Assembly: GCA_964036295.1 (NCBI GenBank)
Contig: OZ038462.1
Span: forward strand, 13,998,440 to 14,062,439
Direction of reading: 5' to 3'
Length of the DNA: 64,000 bases
Source of the DNA: Plumapathes pennacea
Lineage: Eukaryota; Cnidaria; Anthozoa; Antipatharia; Myriopathidae
Shown piece after piece: positions 30,801 through 43,088 of this stretch. The first letter of the stretch is position 1, and each line of letters opens with the position of its first letter. Below the pieces are notes generated by a model. It had not been told where the DNA came from and did not search any database. It was given only the letters and a program-made list of their open reading frames with translations. A program made the translations under genes and the position numbers.

Positions 30801-33150
30801 TGTGAGTTTTCCTAGCATACCAGCAGTCACCACTAAGCGTGGGATCCTCGCCAGCCTAGCAAAGGTGTACGACCCCCTGGGACTTGTTTCACCTGTCATC
30901 CTAGAAGCTAAGCAATTATATCGAGATACGTGCGTGAAGAAGCTAGCATGGGACGCGCCATTACCACAGGAGATTCGAGAGGGATGGGAGAAATCGGAAC
31001 GTGGACTGCCGGACATCGTCGCTACAGTCCGCAGCATTCCAACTTATCAGGAGGCAATCGACGAGATTCAACTCCACGCATTTGGCGATGCCAGTGGTCA
31101 CGGAGTGTGCGCCACAGTTTACGCTGTCGTGGTGCAAGCGTCAGGCGTTAGTCGAGGTTTGGTAGCAGCTAAGTCACGGCTCGCTAAGGAGGGAGTAACG
31201 ATCCCACGTCTGGAACTGGTGGCCGGTCACATGGTTATCAACCTGGCGTATAACGTACGTGTCGCACTAGAGGGCTTTCCTGTCGCGCCTGTCACCCACT
31301 GCTGGCTGGACAGTACAGTCGCGCTTCACTGGATTCACGATAACGGAGAATATCGACAGTTCGTGGCCAATCGCGTGCGAAAGATCCAGAGTCACCCGGA
31401 AGCGCGGTGGCATCACGTCCCAACGAACGAGAACCCTGCCGACCTCGGGAGTCGGGGAGGGAGTGTCAGTGGACACGAACTCTGGTGGAAGGGTCCCGCC
31501 TGGCTGCCGGACCAACAGCAGTGGCCGCCGCAGATCGTCACCAAGGCCAGTCCCCAGAGTACTGAAGAACGGAAGGTTCAACGAGAACTTTTCGCGGCTG
31601 TGGTCGAAGTAAACAACGACTTTGACCGCGTGCTCGATAAGTTCGGCTTGCATAAAGCCATGAGGATCGGTGCGTGGATCTCGCGATTCACTCACAATTC
31701 TCGCAATCCTTCGAACAAGATCCAGGGACCGCTCACGACTAGCGAGGTAGCGAAACAGGAGCTGTTCTATATCAAGAGAGCGCAGAGTCAAGGGATGAGC
31801 GAGAACAAGTTTACAGTTGACAAAGAACAGCTTAATTTACGACTAAATGGTGAAGGAGTCTGGGTATGCCATGGCCGAATCCAGGGGGAGCTGCCCATCT
31901 ATCTACCAGATTCGTCTCCTGTTACTGCTGAAATTGTCAAGCGCGCGCACGAGACATCCATACATGGGGGTGTTAGTCTGACGATGGCCAAGGTGCGAGA
32001 GAGGTTTTGGGTGCCACGCCTGCGCCGGCTGGCCAAGAGAATCATCAAGTACTGTTGGGGTTGCAAGCGTTTCCATGCCGTGCCGGCTGGAGACCCCCCT
32101 CCAGGCTATCTACCGAGAGAGCGGACAGAGGGAACCGTACCCTTTGATGTCATCGGAGTGGACTTCGCCGGTCCCATTAAGTACCGAAACAAGAATAAAG
32201 AAGAGAAGGCGTATGTAGTACTGTACTCCTGCTGTCAGACACGCGGGGTATTCTTGGAGGTCCTTCGCAGCCTTGAGACTCCCGAGTTCTTACAGAGTCT
32301 GAAACGCTTAATCGCACGAAGGGGCCGGCCATCAAAGGTCTATTCAGACAATGGATCTACATTCAAGGCAGCTGCTAAGTGGCTACGAAAGGTCAAGGAA
32401 AACGAGAAGTTCCATGAATTCCTGAGTGACCATTCCATCACGTGGAACTTCAATGTGAGTCGCGCGCCATGGTGGGGCAGACAATTCGAGCGGTTGATCG
32501 GAGTGATGAAGGCAGCCTTCTACAAGTCTGTTGGACAAGGGATTCTTAGCTGGCCTGAGCTGTGTGAGCTGATTCTGGACATCGAGATATCGATGAACAA
32601 CCGCCCACTGTGCTACCTGGAGGAGGACGCTCAGTTACCGACGCTAACACCGAACTCCTTCCTGTTCCTGAACACCAACTACCTTCCTGAATTGGAGCCA
32701 CACAGTATAGATGATCGAGATCTAAGGAAGCGAGCGAAGTTCCTGAAGGCCACTAAGGAAGCCATGTGGCGCCGCTGGACAGGAGAGTATCTGCGAGCAC
32801 TGAGAGAGCGGCATCAGCAGAAGAATCGAGGGAAAGAAAATCAGTTAGCCGTCGGCGACGTGGTGATAATCAAATCAGATGACCGCAACCGAAACAACTG
32901 GCCGTTAGGCGTAGTGGAGGAGCTTTACGTGGGAAGAGATGATGTAGTACGTGCCGCGAAACTACGAGCAGGCAGAGGCCACATGGAGCGGGCAATCAAG
33001 CACCTATACCCGTTGGAGCTGTCGTGTGACCTCCCTCGTAATCAACCGCTGGTACTGAATCCTGAAGCAGTTGCGTACCGACCCAGAAGAGACGCAGCAG
33101 CAGCCGCTGGTCTACGCGTCCAAGACATACTAGATGATGATGATCACTAG
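27832..33150 (+). pseudogene. BEL/Pao gag-pol polyprotein with one in-frame stop
   Basis: A single frame of 1,773 codons is interrupted only by TGA at 30,286-30,288. Domains in order: coiled gag region; DUF1759-like capsid region (P-K-L-V-F-S-Q-F-D-G, 28,345 on); two zinc knuckles (C-x2-C-x4-H-x4-C and a second C-x2-C, 29,020-29,120); aspartic protease with A-L-L-D-S-G-A-S (29,235-29,260); reverse transcriptase with V-A-G-D-L-R-R-A-F (about 30,220) and the Y-V-D-D box (about 30,460); RNase H with F-G-D-A-S-G (31,080); HHCC integrase zinc finger (about 31,950-32,080); DDE core (V-D-F-A-G at 32,160, Y-S-D-N-G near 32,340, F-E-R near 32,485); and a DUF5641-like C-terminus. The ATG at 27,832 was chosen because the frame upstream lies in LTR and primer-site sequence. 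The stop is most simply a CGA-to-TGA change at a CpG. Confidence 0.95.
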
Positions 33151-33288
33151 AGTCTCTCATATATATGAACTGCGTCCATTAGTATAACCCTCGTTATCAT
33201 GCAACCGCATTTATCGTGACCTTTTTCGTTAGTTTGTATAAGAGTTAGTAATTACATATGCCTCGAGAAAGAGTCATATGGGGGAGTG

Positions 33289-33503
33289 TGTCGGAAACCA
33301 ACTTCCGTTTTTCATTGTTATTGTTAAGATTGACAGTTCGTAATTAGCATATTAGACATGTGCTCAGAGAGAGAGAGAGAGAAGAGTGTCGTGTTACGAA
33401 CGAATGCTGAGCGATGTAAGTCTCGAGCGAAGCGTGCTCTGAATCAACAATAAAGAGAGTATTTAGGAAATGTGTGTGTGACCGTTGACACACGTTTTCG
33501 ACA
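33289..33503 (+). repeat. 3' LTR of BEL/Pao A
   Basis: Same length as the 5' LTR. It is preceded by the polypurine tract at 33,280-33,286 and followed by the target duplication TCAG and the continuing satellite. Confidence 0.95.
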
Positions 33504-36135
33504 TCAGCACTTCACAAAAACGGTTCAAATCAGAAAGTAAGTTCAAAGATCTTTGACTCCACAGTGCGGCATCAGCACATCACAAAAACGGTTCAAATCA
33601 GAAAGTAAGTTCAAAGATCTTTGACTCCACAGTGCGGAATCAGCACATCACAAAAACGGTTTAAATCAGAAAGTAAGTTCAAAGATCTTTGACTCCACAG
33701 TGCGGCATCAGCACTTTACAAAAACGGTTCAAATCAGAAAGTAAGTTCAAAGATCTTTGGGGGAGTGTGTCGGAAACCAACTTCCGTTTTTCATTGTTAT
33801 TGTTAAGATTGACAGTTCGTAATTAGCATATTAGACATGTGCTCAGAGAGAGAGAGAAGAGTGTCGTGTTACGAACGAATGCTGAACGATGTAAGTCTCG
33901 AGCGAAGCGTGCTTTGAATCAACAATAAAGAGAGTATTTAGGAAATGTGTGTGTGATCGTTGACACACGTTTTCGACATCAGCACTTCACAAAAACGGTT
34001 CAAATCAGAAAGTAAGTTCAAAGATCTTTGACTTCACAAAAACGGCTCAAATCAGAAAGTAAGTTCAAAGATCTCTGACCCCACAGTGCGGAATCAGCAC
34101 TTCACAAAAACGGTTCAAATCAGAAAGTATGTTCAAAGATCTTTGACTCCACAGTGCGGCATCAGCACTTCACAAAAACAGTTCAAATCAGCAAGTAAGT
34201 TCAAAGATCTTTGACTCCACAGTGTGGCATCAGCACTTCACAAAAACGGTTCAAATCAGAAAGTAAGTTCAAAGATCTTTGACTCCGCAGTGCGGCATCA
34301 GCACTTCACAAAAACGGTTCAAATCAGAAAGTAAGTTCAAAGATCTTTGACTCCACAATGCGGCATCAGCACATCACCAAAACGGTTCAAATCAGAAAGT
34401 AAGTTCAAAGATCTTTGACTCCACAGTGCGGCATCAGCACTTCACAAAAACGGTTCAAATCAGAAAGTAAGTTCAAAGATCTTTGACTTCACAAAAACGG
34501 CTCAAATCAAAAAGTAAGTTCAAAGATCTTTGACTCCACAGTGCGGCATCAGCACTTCACAAAAACGGTTCAAATCAGAAAGTAAGTTCAAAGATCTTTG
34601 ACTCCACAGTGCGGCATCAGCACTTCACAAAAACGGCTCAAATCAGAAAGTATGTTCAAAGATCTTTGACTCCACAGTGCGGCATCAGCACTTCACAAAA
34701 ACAGTTCAAATCAGCAAGTAAGTTCAAAGATCTTTGACTCCACAGTGTGGCATCAGCACTTCACAAAAACGGTTCAAATCAGAAAGTAAGTTCAAAGATC
34801 TTTGACTTCACAAAAACGGCTCAAATCAGAAAGTAAGTTCAAAGATCTTTGACCCCACAGTGCGGAATCAGCACTTCACAAAAACGGTTCAAATCAGAAA
34901 GTAAGTTCAAAGATCTTTGACTCCACAGTGCGGCATCAGCACTTCACAAAAACGGTTCAAATCAGAAAGTAAGTTCTAAGATCTTTGACTTCACAAAAAC
35001 GGCTCAAATCAGAAAGTAAGTTCAAAGATCTTTGACCCCACAGTGCGGAATCAGCACTTCACAAAAACGGTTCAAATCAGAAAGTAAGTTCAAAGATCTT
35101 TGACTCCACAGTGCGGCATCAGCACTTCACAAAAACGGTTCAAATCAGAAAGTAAGTTCTAAGATCTTTGACTTCACAAAAACGGCTCAAATCAGAAAGT
35201 AAGTTCAAAGATCTTTGACCCCACAGTGCGGAATCAGCACTTCACAAAAACGGTTCAAATCAGAAAGTAAGTTCAAAGATCTTTGACTCCACAGTGCGGC
35301 ATCAGCACTTCACAAAAACGGCTCAAATCAGAAAGTATGTTCAAAGATCTTTGACTCCACAGTGCGGCATCAGCACTTCACAAAAACAGTTCAAATCAGC
35401 AAGTAAGTTCAAAGATCTTTGAATCCACAGTGTGGCATCAGCACTTCACAAAAACGGTTCAAATCAGAAAGTAAGTTCAAAGATCTTTGACTCCACAGTG
35501 CGGCATCAGCACATCACAAAAACGGTTCAAATCAGAAAGTAAGTTCAAAGATCTTTGACTCCACAGTGCGGCATCAGCACTTCACAAAAACGGTTCAAAT
35601 CAGAAAGTAAGTTCAAAGATCTTTGACTCCACAGTGCGGCATCAGCACTTCACAAAAACGGTTCAAATCAGAAAGTAAGTTCAAAGATCTTTGAATCCAC
35701 GGTGTGGCATCAGCACTTCACAAAAACGGTTCAAATCAGAAAGTAAGTTCAAAGATCTTTGACTCCACAGTGTGGCATCAGCACTTCACAAAAACGGTTC
35801 AAATGAGAGAGTAAGTTCAAAGATCTTTGACTCCACAGTGCGGCATCAGCACTTCACAAAAACGGTTCAAATCAGAAAGTAAGTTCAGAGATTTTTGACT
35901 CCGCAATGCGGCATCAGCACTTCAAAAAAACGGTTCAAATCAGAACGTAAGTTCAAAGATCTATGACTTCACAGTGTGGCATCAGCACTTCACAAAAACG
36001 GGTCAAATCAGAGAGTAAGTTCAAAGATCTTTGACTCCACAGCGTGGCATCAGCACTTCACAAAAACGGTTCAAATCAGAAAGTACGTTCAAAGATCTTT
36101 GACTCCACATTGCGGCATCAGCACCTCACAAAAAC
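33504..36135 (+). repeat. 68-bp satellite array, left arm (part 2)
   Basis: More than 30 monomers, mainly 68 bp, with a short variant of about 47 bp that lacks the CCACAGTGCGGCATCAGCAC segment (GACTTCACAAAAACGGCTC). Between about 34,800 and 35,220 a composite of one short and two full units repeats with an exact 183-bp period (TGACTTCAC at 34,803, 34,986 and 35,169). Divergence rises toward the right end, as expected at an array edge. Confidence 0.93.
33758..33978 (+). mobile_element. Orphan LTR plus polypurine tract of the BEL/Pao A family
   Basis: A third LTR (33,768-33,978, 211 bp; shorter GA run) is preceded by GGGGGAGTG, the sequence that normally lies just inside the 3' LTR, and followed by TCAGCAC. 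The satellite joins directly to the polypurine tract on the left. This is a 3'-end stub, not a normal solo LTR formed by LTR-LTR recombination. Confidence 0.85.
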
Positions 36136-36339
36136 ACTAAAATAAGTTATTCTATTCTAGAGTTTTTTTTGCTAAAATGGGGCATTTCGTTCATTTCTGG
36201 CAAATCCTTTTTATAGCTTTATAAACATTCGTTGTTTCCTGCGGAATTAAAAAGAGCACTTTTAGTCATAAGTATTGTCCAGCGAATTTCAGTGGAGAAA
36301 AAATAAATTTGCCATAATTTAGGAATAATTTATTTCTCC

Positions 36340-36840
36340 TGATAACTTGAACACAAACAATAATTATGCTAATTTTGGAGGAGTTCACAGCAAATGTTGA
36401 GTCTGAAATTCAGACATAAGATTCTACTCCTGGTATCTAATAAAAAGTAAATCTTGGAGGAGGCAATGTTGGGTCTGTGATTCAAACACAAGATTTTTTA
36501 CCCCTGGTACCTGATAAATTTAATTTTGGAGGAATCAAGTCCACTCCTGGTACCTAATAAAATTAATCTTGGAAGAATCAAGTCCAAATGTTGGGTCTGA
36601 AATTCAAACACAAGTTTTTTTATATTCCTGGTACTGTAGCTAATAAAGTTAATCTTCGAGGAATTAGCCTTAACCAGTTCGCCGAGGTTATCCGGCTCTC
36701 GGAAGCTCCGCGCTGCGAGGCCGGGTAGGGTTGGCGAGGCGAAGCCGAGGGAGAAATCAAGTTCAAAAACAATTCAGACACAAGTTTTTACTCCTAGTAC
36801 CTAATGCTGGAATAAAATTAAACTTGGAGCAGAAGAAACA
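36340..36840 (+). repeat. Degenerate ~100-bp repeat bordering the satellite (left arm)
   Basis: Four to five diverged units contain (T/A)CTTGGAGGA(A/G)(T/G), GTTGGGTCTG(A/T)(A/G)ATTC, ACACAAG and CCTGGTACCTAATAAA. One GC-rich intrusion is present at 36,665-36,760. The same blocks occur in reverse at 38,630-38,850. Confidence 0.7.
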
Positions 36841-38625
36841 CATTGAATGACACGTCGAAGGTGGGCTTGAACGATCAAAAAGAAACTCATGTAATTGAGG
36901 CATTGCAAACATATCACGAAAACATTTTTCTTCCAGAATGGCAAGGAAATCTACATACAGTAGTTAACGTTCGTCTGACCAATAAATATACAATGGTGCA
37001 CTGAAATTACTGCCGTTTACAAGTTTTATAGGCTGAATAGACGATGCACTGAGCAGAATTACAATGTCGGCGATTCGGTGGTAGCTGAACTACCGGCTTG
37101 TGACATACATGAAGACTCGGAGACAAACAATGAAACGGAACATACCACGCGTTTCTTCTTAGACTCATGATTGCACAGTCGAAAGAGGTGCGTTGGGCAT
37201 ATTAACGGCCAGACAGATGGGCTGTAGTGGAGTCTTTTTCTTGGCTACGATTATCACGGCATCACGTTAGCAGTGGCAAAGTTCCTACTCAATTTAAAAA
37301 TGAAAAGACCTTTGCTTCGTGGGTTGATTGGCATGTGCCAAAACTGCTGTGGCTTCCGGCCCTTTTGTTCTGATGTTCTGATGTTCCTGGTTCTTGTTTT
37401 GTTTTGTTTTTCTTTCCTCCGGCGCTGCGGCGAGATTTGCAGCAAAGCAGAACTAATACTGAAGGCCATTTTTCCACCAGGATCTTTGTGTGTTCGTTCA
37501 GCTCACTTTGTTAGTGATAGCGCCTTAGAATTATCTTTGTGCAAAGGTCGACCCAGGGGCGGGCCCAGCGGGTTTGTCACTTCCCACTTCCGCTGTCGAA
37601 GGCGTCCTGTTCGCCGGGTAGTTTTATTAAAAAAAAAAAAAAAAAAAAAAGCACTGTCACAAACTAATGAAGTTTAGTATTTCTGCACTGCTGCAAAATT
37701 GTCTTTGAATTCTCGCCGCTGCGCTGAAAAAAAAAAAAAAAAGACAGAGAACAATAAAACCGGAAGCCGCCGTAGGTTTTGTCACTTACAAGAATGCCGC
37801 GGCATCTTGTGACAGTTATCACACAAAGCATTCGACCCACAACACCACAAAGTAAACGTCTTCTGTTTTTCAAATTCAGTCAGAATTTTGTCCCCGCTAA
37901 CGTGATGCCTTAGAAACCGGGATCCACTTAAGCAATCTGTGCGGCTCTTTTGTCTAACACGCCTCTTTTGACCGACAACAATATGCAAGGACAGAAACAT
38001 AAATTTGTCGTCGAATGCCTTTGCGCGTACGCAATCAGGAGAGAAACATAAAGGTATGTTGAACTTCGCTATTTTTTCTTCGGGTCTCCATTTTTGTCAC
38101 AAGCTCTAGGTCAAATTGTCGGCATATAATTTCTGCTCATGCAGCTGGGTTTTAAGTGGAGGTAATTGTTGTATAAACATGAATTTATTGGACAGGCTGG
38201 CGAGAATAACCGAGTGTGTAGACTGTACACTTTATCATCAAATAGATTCTCGCAGCTATTCTTGAAGAATGAAACAAAATTCTCGAAAGCCAAGTTCTCC
38301 GTTCACGGATACTTGGAATGTTTGCGATACCTTGTTTAGTTTCCTTTTTGTCGTTTTGTAGGTTGGAAGCGACATAGACCTACTCAAACCCTGACTTCAA
38401 TGTTGCCCCTCATATAGTTCCAGTACAGCCTTAAGGACAGCTGGAAGCTAAAATCCTGCTGATTACTTCTATTGGAAGTTTAAAATCTTAACCTCCGACA
38501 ACTTTTGATCCCGGTGTTTGGATATCTTAGTACGCAAGTTTTTGGCTCACCACTTCGCGGCTCAGGTCTGCTTTACAAAAACAGCTCAACATTTGGACTT
38601 CATTTCTGCAAGATTAACTTTATAG
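36841..38625. other. Spacer between inverted satellite arms
   Basis: About 1.8 kb of non-satellite sequence. It holds an A20 tract (37,629-37,648) and an A-rich tract near 37,727-37,742. Open frames at 37,254-37,677 and 37,664-37,873 overlap on opposite strands and lack recognisable motifs. No gene is supported. Confidence 0.5.
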
Positions 38626-38629
38626 AGTA

Positions 38630-38850
38630 CTAAGTGAAATTTCTTTTGTCTGAATTTCAGACCGAGTTAGGTTCATTTTGGAGGAATCAAGATTCCTCCA
38701 AGATAAACTTTATTAAGTATCTACAGGATTAAAAATCATGGGTTTGAAATTCAGAAACAACATTTAAGATCAACTTATATTACCCTGGAGTAAAACTCTT
38801 GTCTAAATTTCAGACCCAGCATTTGGAATTGATTCCTCCAAAATAAAACT
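38630..38850 (-). repeat. Degenerate ~100-bp repeat bordering the satellite (right arm)
   Basis: This is the reverse complement of the 36,340-36,840 blocks: TTTGTCTGAATTTCAGAC, GATTCCTCCAAGATAAA, TTACCCTGGAGTA and CAGACCCAGCATTTGGA. It directly abuts the inverted satellite. Confidence 0.7.
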
Positions 38851-38854
38851 TACT

Positions 38855-39945
38855 TTCTGCATGATTTGAACCGTTTTTGTGAAGTGCTGATGCCGCACTG
38901 CGGAGTCAAAGATCTTTGAACTTACTTTCTGATTTGAGCCGTTTTTGTGAAGTGCTGATGCCGCACTGTGGAGTCAAAGATCTCAGAACTTACTTTCTGA
39001 TTTGAACCGTTTTTGTGAAGTGCTGATGCCGCACTGTGGAGTCAAAGATCTTAGAACTTACTTTCTGATTTGAACCGTTTTTGTGAAGTGCTGATGCCGC
39101 ACTGTGGAGTCAAAGATCTTTGAACTTACTTTCTGATTTGAACCGTTTTTGTGAAGTGCTGATGCCACACTGTGGATTCAAAGATCTTTGAACTTACTTT
39201 CTGATTTGAACCGTTTTTGTGAAGTGCTGATGCCACACTGTGGAGTCAAAGATCTTTGAACTTACTTTCTGATTTGAACCGTTTTTGTGAAGTGCTGATG
39301 CCGCACTGTGGAGTCAAAGATCTTAGAACTTACTTTCTGATTTGAACCGTTTTTGTGAAGTGCTGATGCCGCACTGTGGAGTCAAAGATCTTTGAACTTA
39401 CTTTCTGATTTGAGCCGTTTTTGTGAAGTGCTGATGCCACACTGTGGAGTCAAAGGTCTCTGAACTTACTTTCTGATTTGAACCGTTTTTGTGAAGTGCT
39501 GATGCCGCACTGTGGAGTCAAAGATCTTAGAACTTACTTTCTGATTTGAACCGTTTTTGTGAAGTGCTGATGCCACATTGTGGAGTCAAAGATCTTTGAA
39601 CCTACTTTCTGATTTGAACCGTTTTTGTGAAGTGCTGGTGCCACACTGTGGAGTCAAAGGTCTTTGAACTTACTTTCTGAGTTGAACCGTTTTTGTGAAG
39701 TGCTGATGCCACACTGTGGAGTCAAAGATTTTAGAACTTACTTTCTGATTTGAACCGTTTTTGTGAAGTGCTGATGCCGCACTGTGGAGTCAAAGATCTT
39801 TGAACTTACTTTCTGATTTGAACCGTTTTTGTGAAGTGCTGATGCCACACTGTGGAGTCAAAGATCTTAGAACTTACTTTCTGATTTGAACCGTTTTTGT
39901 GAAGTGCTGATGCCGCACTGTGGAGTCAAAGATCTTTGTATTTGC
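38855..39945 (-). repeat. 68-bp satellite array, right arm (inverted)
   Basis: About 16 monomers of the same satellite lie in opposite orientation (AACCGTTTTTGTGAAGTGCT, GATGCCGCACTGTGGAGTCA, AAGATCTTTGAACTTACTTT). Many units read TTAGAACTT where the left arm mostly has TTTGAACTT in the same orientation. The arms therefore carry different variant pools. No short 47-bp variant was seen here. Confidence 0.93.
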
Positions 39946-42196
39946 TCACTCATAGAAGATTCCAAGTTAGAACTGGATCTTGTACGAGCGGATCCTTTGG
40001 ACGCCATGTTGAATTCGCAAACGTGAGCAACTTCCCGTTGGCTTTCTGCTTCAAATTGTAAGAAGACCTCCAAAATTGATTATCTAAGGCCCAAGTGTCT
40101 TCAGAAGACTTTACATAATGTTAACTGGAGTAGTATAAGAAGTAAGACGATACGAAAAGCAGTAAAGGACCGGAGCGTACAAAAGCGTGCTGCTCCTCTT
40201 GGGACTATCAATAAATAACTTTGACTCTCATTCTCACCAACACGTTCAGCCCCCGTTCTTTAACAAACGATATCTTCTTACCTATATTCTGCCGCTACTA
40301 TAAACTTTAATGAAAATAAACAGTAAAACAAATAATCACGCCACTCCCAAAGGAGACAGGTATGAGAATGTCACTTATTACCTTTATTTACCGCACCTTT
40401 GAAAATTTAACTCGCACAGTTGCATTCACGTCTTCCGATTACCAATACACGCATCAACATTTTAAGACTGAATGAGGACAGCCGCGCCCTCTAAATTATA
40501 AGCATAACTGACAAGCACAAAAAGAACGAGTTTGTATTTATGTTGTTCATATCCTCGGTCAACAAGTGAATTACACGGCCTATACATTTGGTGGTAGCAG
40601 TAGGACTTAAAAGCTCCTGTCGTATAAATTTCCTGAAAAGTCCAAAACAGTAACCAGTGCCAGTCTCTTTGCAAGGCGTGTTTTCCAATATTCTCGATTC
40701 GACCGAACTAAACCTGACAGTAATAATTTCAAAGCTGCTTCAACGTATTTCGCCCGAGAAGCCCGTTAACAATTTTGTTAAGAACGAAGGAAAACTGCTG
40801 GTAGACGACAAGAGCGGAGCAAAAACAAAACAACAGCCTATGCTGACAACACAACTAAAACTCTGTCCTTACTGCTATAATACTTCAAATCGGCCAATTG
40901 ATACGTCCACGCCGAACTGCTTTTCACTTTTCTGAGTGTTCACTGGCGTTCTCAACGCGACCGAGCGCTAAAACAATCAGTCTTGTCAGTAATTAGCTAA
41001 AGGACAAGTCAGTGTACATGTGTTTCCTTAGCACGAAGGAGAGTTCCTCTCTGTGTACATTTGAACTTCAACAATAAAAATATATTAGCAGCAATTCACT
41101 ATATCTTGATGTGTAGAAATTTTCAGGGATAGAAAATTGAAAATAAACAGTGCATGAATGCATCACGCAACCCCCCAGCAATTAAAGAGACAGGTGCGAG
41201 AATGTCACCGACCATTTTTATGCTAAAGAAACACGTTCTATTTTACAGTATCTTCAGTGTGCGGCTTCTTACTCATTGTACAATTGGCAAAAATCGGTAT
41301 CATGTTCGTGTTGCTTGAGGTCTAATCTGTATCCCATTAAAAGCTAACTAAAGATTCAGTGCACACAAATGAGAATACAGCTATGACTGCTTGAATACTG
41401 ACAGCAGTGGACCAAAGACAGATGATGACAATACATTTGAAGTATTTCCTTACTGCGAGAAAATACCCCAAACTAGTACACTCTCAGTATGCCGAATTTC
41501 GTTCTACACTTCTTGTGTTTACTGGTATACTCTCAACTTGGCCTTTCTATAACCTGCATTAATCACTAGACCACTCTTCTTGCCATTAAATAGCTGAAGG
41601 CGGCAAAAAATCATTTTCGTGCCCACGCGGCATGTTTACTTACATATTTGTTTAACACGAAGAAAAGTTGATCTCTATATACATTTGAATTCGACAAACA
41701 AGAATCTAGTTGCAGCAATTCAGTTTAACTTGATGAGCCGAACTGTTCGCGGACAGAAATTGAAAATTGCATCAAATTACTACGCGACTCTGTTCACATC
41801 ACCCACAAACGAGATAAGCCATTGTTACGATCCCGTTTTTCATACTAAATATGCATCTATTCATTATTCAACATTCTTCTGTTGAGCCGACCACTCTTGT
41901 TCACTCATTGCATAAAGTTATCAGCTGATCATCTCCATCGGTAAGGTGACTGCACTTGGCACACTCTATTTGCATGTTTCTATCTTGTGTTTTGAATCTT
42001 TAACATTATTTAAAATAACTTTGAACTTTCGACTCTCATTCTCACCAACACTTCAGCCCCCGTTCTTTAACAAACGGTATCTTTTTACCTATATTCTGCC
42101 GCTACTTTAAACTTTAATGAAAATAAACAGTACACAAATAATCACGCCACTCCCAAAGGAGACAGGTGTGAGAATGTCACCGGCCAATTTTTAAGG

Positions 42197-42422
42197 TGGT
42201 GTTACACTGGTCGATTTGCAACAACGATTTGCAACGCCGATTTGCTTCAAATTCACGCAACGGTGTTGCAAGTTTTTGAATCGCCTTCAAAAACTCGCAA
42301 CGCGTTGCAGCACTGCAAACATCGCGAAAAATCGTTCGCAATGGGGCGTTACAACCGAACGATTTTTAGCGCAACATCGTATCGTTGCAAATCGCCGTTG
42401 CAAATCGACCAGTGTAACACCA
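42197..42422. mobile_element. 226-bp MITE with 26-bp terminal inverted repeats
   Basis: TGGTGTTACACTGGTCGATT at the left is mirrored by AATCGACCAGTGTAACACCA at the right, perfect over about 26 bases. The interior has further GCAACG/CGTTGC inverted words. The outer match may extend by a few bases to a TA on each side. Superfamily not assigned. Confidence 0.85.
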
Positions 42423-43088
42423 GCTTTATGCTAAAAAAGAACGGGCTCTATTTCAACTTTAGTGTGGTCATACTTTTAGCAGAATCCAACATGTTTCCTC
42501 TGGCGTATCGATTTCAGTTTAATCCGGCTCACATGAAAAATACTAACTAAGCAGAAATGTTCGTGGACAGAAAATGAAAAATAAAACAAATCACTAAGCG
42601 ACTCTTTCCGTGCCAACCAAAACTTGACAAGTCATGGTTACGGTCCATGTTTCATACTAAAGCGCATTTATAAATTATCATTTTCCCATACTTCTGTTGA
42701 ACGTCAAACCCAATAGTTTTGTCCGACAACTCTTGTTCACTCATTGTGTGAAGTTATCAGTTGATCATCTCCATCAGTTAGGTGACTGCACTTGGCACAA
42801 TTTATTTGCGTGTTTCTATCTTGTGCTTTAAATCTTTAACATTATTCAAAAATATCATTGAAATTTCGATTCTCATTCTCACCAACACGTTCAGCCCCCG
42901 TTCTTTATCGAACGGTTATTTTTTTAGCTTTATTTACCGCACCTTTGAAAATTTAACTCGCACAGTTGCATTCACGTCTTCCGATTACCAATACACGCAT
43001 CAACATTTTAAGACTGTAATGAGGACAGCCGCACACTCCAAATCATAAGCACAACTGACAAGCACAAAAAGAACGAGTTTGTATTTAT

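Larger units (their letters stand above)
27589..33503 (+). mobile_element. BEL/Pao LTR retrotransposon A, nearly intact
   Basis: The LTRs are 215 bp each (27,589-27,803 and 33,289-33,503), beginning TGTCGG and ending CGACA. They differ at about one position (GAACGATG versus GAGCGATG), so the insertion is recent. The target duplication TCAG lies at 27,585-27,588 and 33,504-33,507, inside a satellite monomer. A polypurine tract GGGGGAG precedes the 3' LTR. A TGGCGACCACGAC stretch begins a few bases after the 5' LTR and is the likely primer-binding site; its tRNA identity is not certain. One gag-pol frame fills the interior. Confidence 0.95.

Noticed and set aside
27280..36135. CRISPR-like regular repeats
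   Set aside because: Monomers are contiguous 68-bp satellite units without unique spacers, in a eukaryotic transposon-rich context.
37254..37873. Overlapping ORFs with A-rich tracts, possibly a processed retrocopy
   Set aside because: No recognisable protein, frames overlap on opposite strands, and no target duplication was seen around the A-tracts.
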